Origin: DATJZG01 sp035499295
Lineage (GTDB): Bacteria; Myxococcota; Myxococcia; Myxococcales; Anaeromyxobacteraceae
DNA: 5,661 nt
Reading direction: 5' to 3'
NCBI GenBank assembly: GCA_035499295.1
Contig: DATJZG010000014.1
Location: forward strand, 1-5,661
The notes beneath the pieces were generated by a model. It worked only from the letters and a program-made list of their open reading frames with translations, ran no database searches and was not told the DNA's origin. Both the position numbers and the translations under genes were made by a program. This document shows, one piece after another, positions 4,900 through 5,661 of the stretch; the stretch's first letter is position 1; every line of letters starts with the position of its first letter.

Positions 4900-5236
4900 A
4901 GCGTTTGTTTTGAGACGATGCCTTAGGCTTCCCGTAGTTTCATGCCGACCCATTACTGACGAAGAAGCGGAATGAGGCGCAGCCAAGGCGGCTGTAGGCC
5001 CTACCCTGGGTCATCGCTGTTCGTACCGTTCGGGGCTACCGCAACAACTCCCGCAAGGGCCCGAACTCAGACCCTCGTCGTGTCGCCAGTACTGTTCTTT
5101 CCCGGCCGTCGATCTCCCATGCCTCGTCCCTGATGTAGCCCCCGGATGACGGCCAGACCGTCGCTCGTTAAGGGTCCGTGCCCGTCTTCGCGCCCCCGGA
5201 TCCGAGGTTGCCCCCGGCGTCAAAGGAGTGGATCTC
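4900..5236. other. Stretch without a supported gene
   Basis: No gene or clear promoter is seen. The part after 4899 may include the right flank of the ISAzo13 remnant; I did not find its end. The octamer GCCCCCGG occurs three times in the last 100 bp (5138, 5192 and 5210, the first two extending to GCCCCCGGAT). An 11-bp dyad, GTAGG-C-CCTAC, lies near 4994. The final bases carry the ribosome binding site AAAGGAG of the next gene. Confidence 0.4.
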
Positions 5237-5614
5237 ATGACCGGCAACAGGAAGGTTCTCATGATCGGGCTCGACCCGAAGGTCGTCGAGTACTCACGCC
5301 TGGCCGTAAAGCTCGACGAGCCCACGCTGCGAGCTCGTCTGGCGGCGGACGAGACGCACCTGCGCGACCTCGGATACGACGCCAGATGGCTACTCGTCGA
5401 TCGCGGCGACACTGCCGAAGCCGTGGTATCGGAAGCGCTCAAGAAAGAGGCGTTCAACTGCGTCTTAGTCGGCGCGGGCATCCGAACTATCCCTCCTATG
5501 TTTCTGTTGTTCGAGAAGCTCGTCAACCTGGTTCACGAGGGAGCGCCGCGCGCGAAGATCTGCTTCAACACCGTTCCAGAGGACACTGCCGCGTCAGTTC
5601 AGCGCTGGGTCTGA
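5237..5614 (+). CDS. Conserved hypothetical protein, Rossmann-like (125 aa)
   Basis: An intact small soluble protein of unknown function. It opens with a nucleotide-fold style strand (KVLMIGLDPKVVEYS, residues 6-20), then an amphipathic helix, a second strand (ARWLLVD, about 49-55), a helix, and a third strand with a glycine turn (NCVLVGAGIRTIPPMFLLF, about 74-92). It ends KICFNTVPEDTAASVQRWV. The alternating pattern suggests a receiver- or Rossmann-like alpha/beta fold. It lacks the clear receiver set of paired acidic residues plus phospho-Asp. I recall similar short proteins in proteobacteria, but no function. ATG at 5237 is chosen over GTG at 5228 because AAAGGAG (5222-5228) is 8 nt before the ATG and overlaps the GTG. 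No membrane segment or signal peptide is seen. It appears monocistronic, followed by a strong hairpin. Confidence 0.85.
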   Translation: MTGNRKVLMIGLDPKVVEYSRLAVKLDEPTLRARLAADETHLRDLGYDARWLLVDRGDTAEAVVSEALKKEAFNCVLVGAGIRTIPPMFLLFEKLVNLVHEGAPRAKICFNTVPEDTAASVQRWV

Positions 5615-5646
5615 CCGCGGTAGCCGAGACCTCCTCCGCGGTCAGA
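5610..5646. terminator. Strong inverted repeat at the end of the 125-aa gene
   Basis: TCTGACCGCGG (5610-5620) and CCGCGGTCAGA (5636-5646) form a perfect 11-bp stem with a 15-nt loop, extendable by a G-U and a G-C pair. The TGA stop of the 125-aa gene (5612-5614) lies in the left arm. There is no T tract after it, so it is not a classical intrinsic terminator. It could stabilise the 3' end or act in both directions, because the right arm also contains a minus-strand TGA. Confidence 0.5.
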
Positions 5647-5661
5647 TCGAACTCGATGGTG

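Noticed and set aside
5138..5217. Three GCCCCCGG octamers as a possible repeat array
   Set aside because: Spacing is irregular (54 and 18 bp) and the octamer is common by chance in GC-rich DNA. It is not a CRISPR array or iteron set.
5228..5236. GTG start for the 125-aa hypothetical gene
   Set aside because: The GTG overlaps the AAAGGAG ribosome binding site; the ATG at 5237 has proper spacing.
5565..5659. Minus-strand frame TIEFDLTAEEV entering from the right edge
   Set aside because: It looks protein-like for ten residues but would overlap the end of the 125-aa gene by about 50 bp, and too little is visible to support a gene.

Overview
This is a GC-rich bacterial window. It holds a small intact chromosomal gene cluster set between stretches of decayed mobile-element DNA. 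The taxon cannot be fixed from the sequence. Shine-Dalgarno-led genes, a CrgA/AaeR-type LysR regulator, a DsbA-fold isomerase and an AhpD-like protein would fit a soil or subsurface proteobacterium, or a relative in a GC-rich phylum such as Methylomirabilota/Rokubacteria. That placement is inference.

Layout. Positions 1-1600 contain no intact recognisable gene. They hold a 60-codon minus-strand ORF behind a striking 17-bp palindrome, a 35-bp repeat that recurs in opposite orientation at 4304, and a frameshifted minus-strand pseudogene of a conserved hypothetical family (628-1087) with further degraded coding sequence upstream. At 1596-1797 a Tn3-family transposase fragment is interrupted exactly at a sequence that looks like a Tn3-type 38-bp terminal inverted repeat. 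Positions 1905-4280 are the intact core: a 2-hydroxychromene-2-carboxylate isomerase-like (DsbA/GST-kappa fold) gene and a LysR regulator, both on the minus strand. They diverge from a plus-strand carboxymuconolactone decarboxylase/AhpD-like gene. The 131-bp divergent intergenic region carries a good LysR box (T-N11-A in a 17-bp dyad) overlapping the predicted -10 of lysR. Positions 4283-4899 are again mobile-element debris: the C-terminal tail of a TnpB/IS605 OrfB-like protein with a hairpin-rich 3' end, then the last codons of an ISAzo13-type transposase. Positions 4900-5236 show no gene. Positions 5237-5614 encode an intact, Shine-Dalgarno-led 125-aa conserved hypothetical, closed by a strong inverted repeat at the right edge.

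How the genes may work together. The LysR protein probably controls its own promoter and the divergent AhpD-like gene, and perhaps the isomerase behind it. The two enzymes belong to thiol-linked families: a glutathione-dependent isomerase fold and a CxxC peroxidase/decarboxylase fold. The cluster could therefore serve aromatic-compound breakdown or thiol-dependent detoxification, but no substrate can be read from the sequence. The most novel-looking signals are the shared 35-bp repeat with its TnpB tail and structured 3' end, the nested Tn3 junction, and the operator-like palindrome at 234-250.
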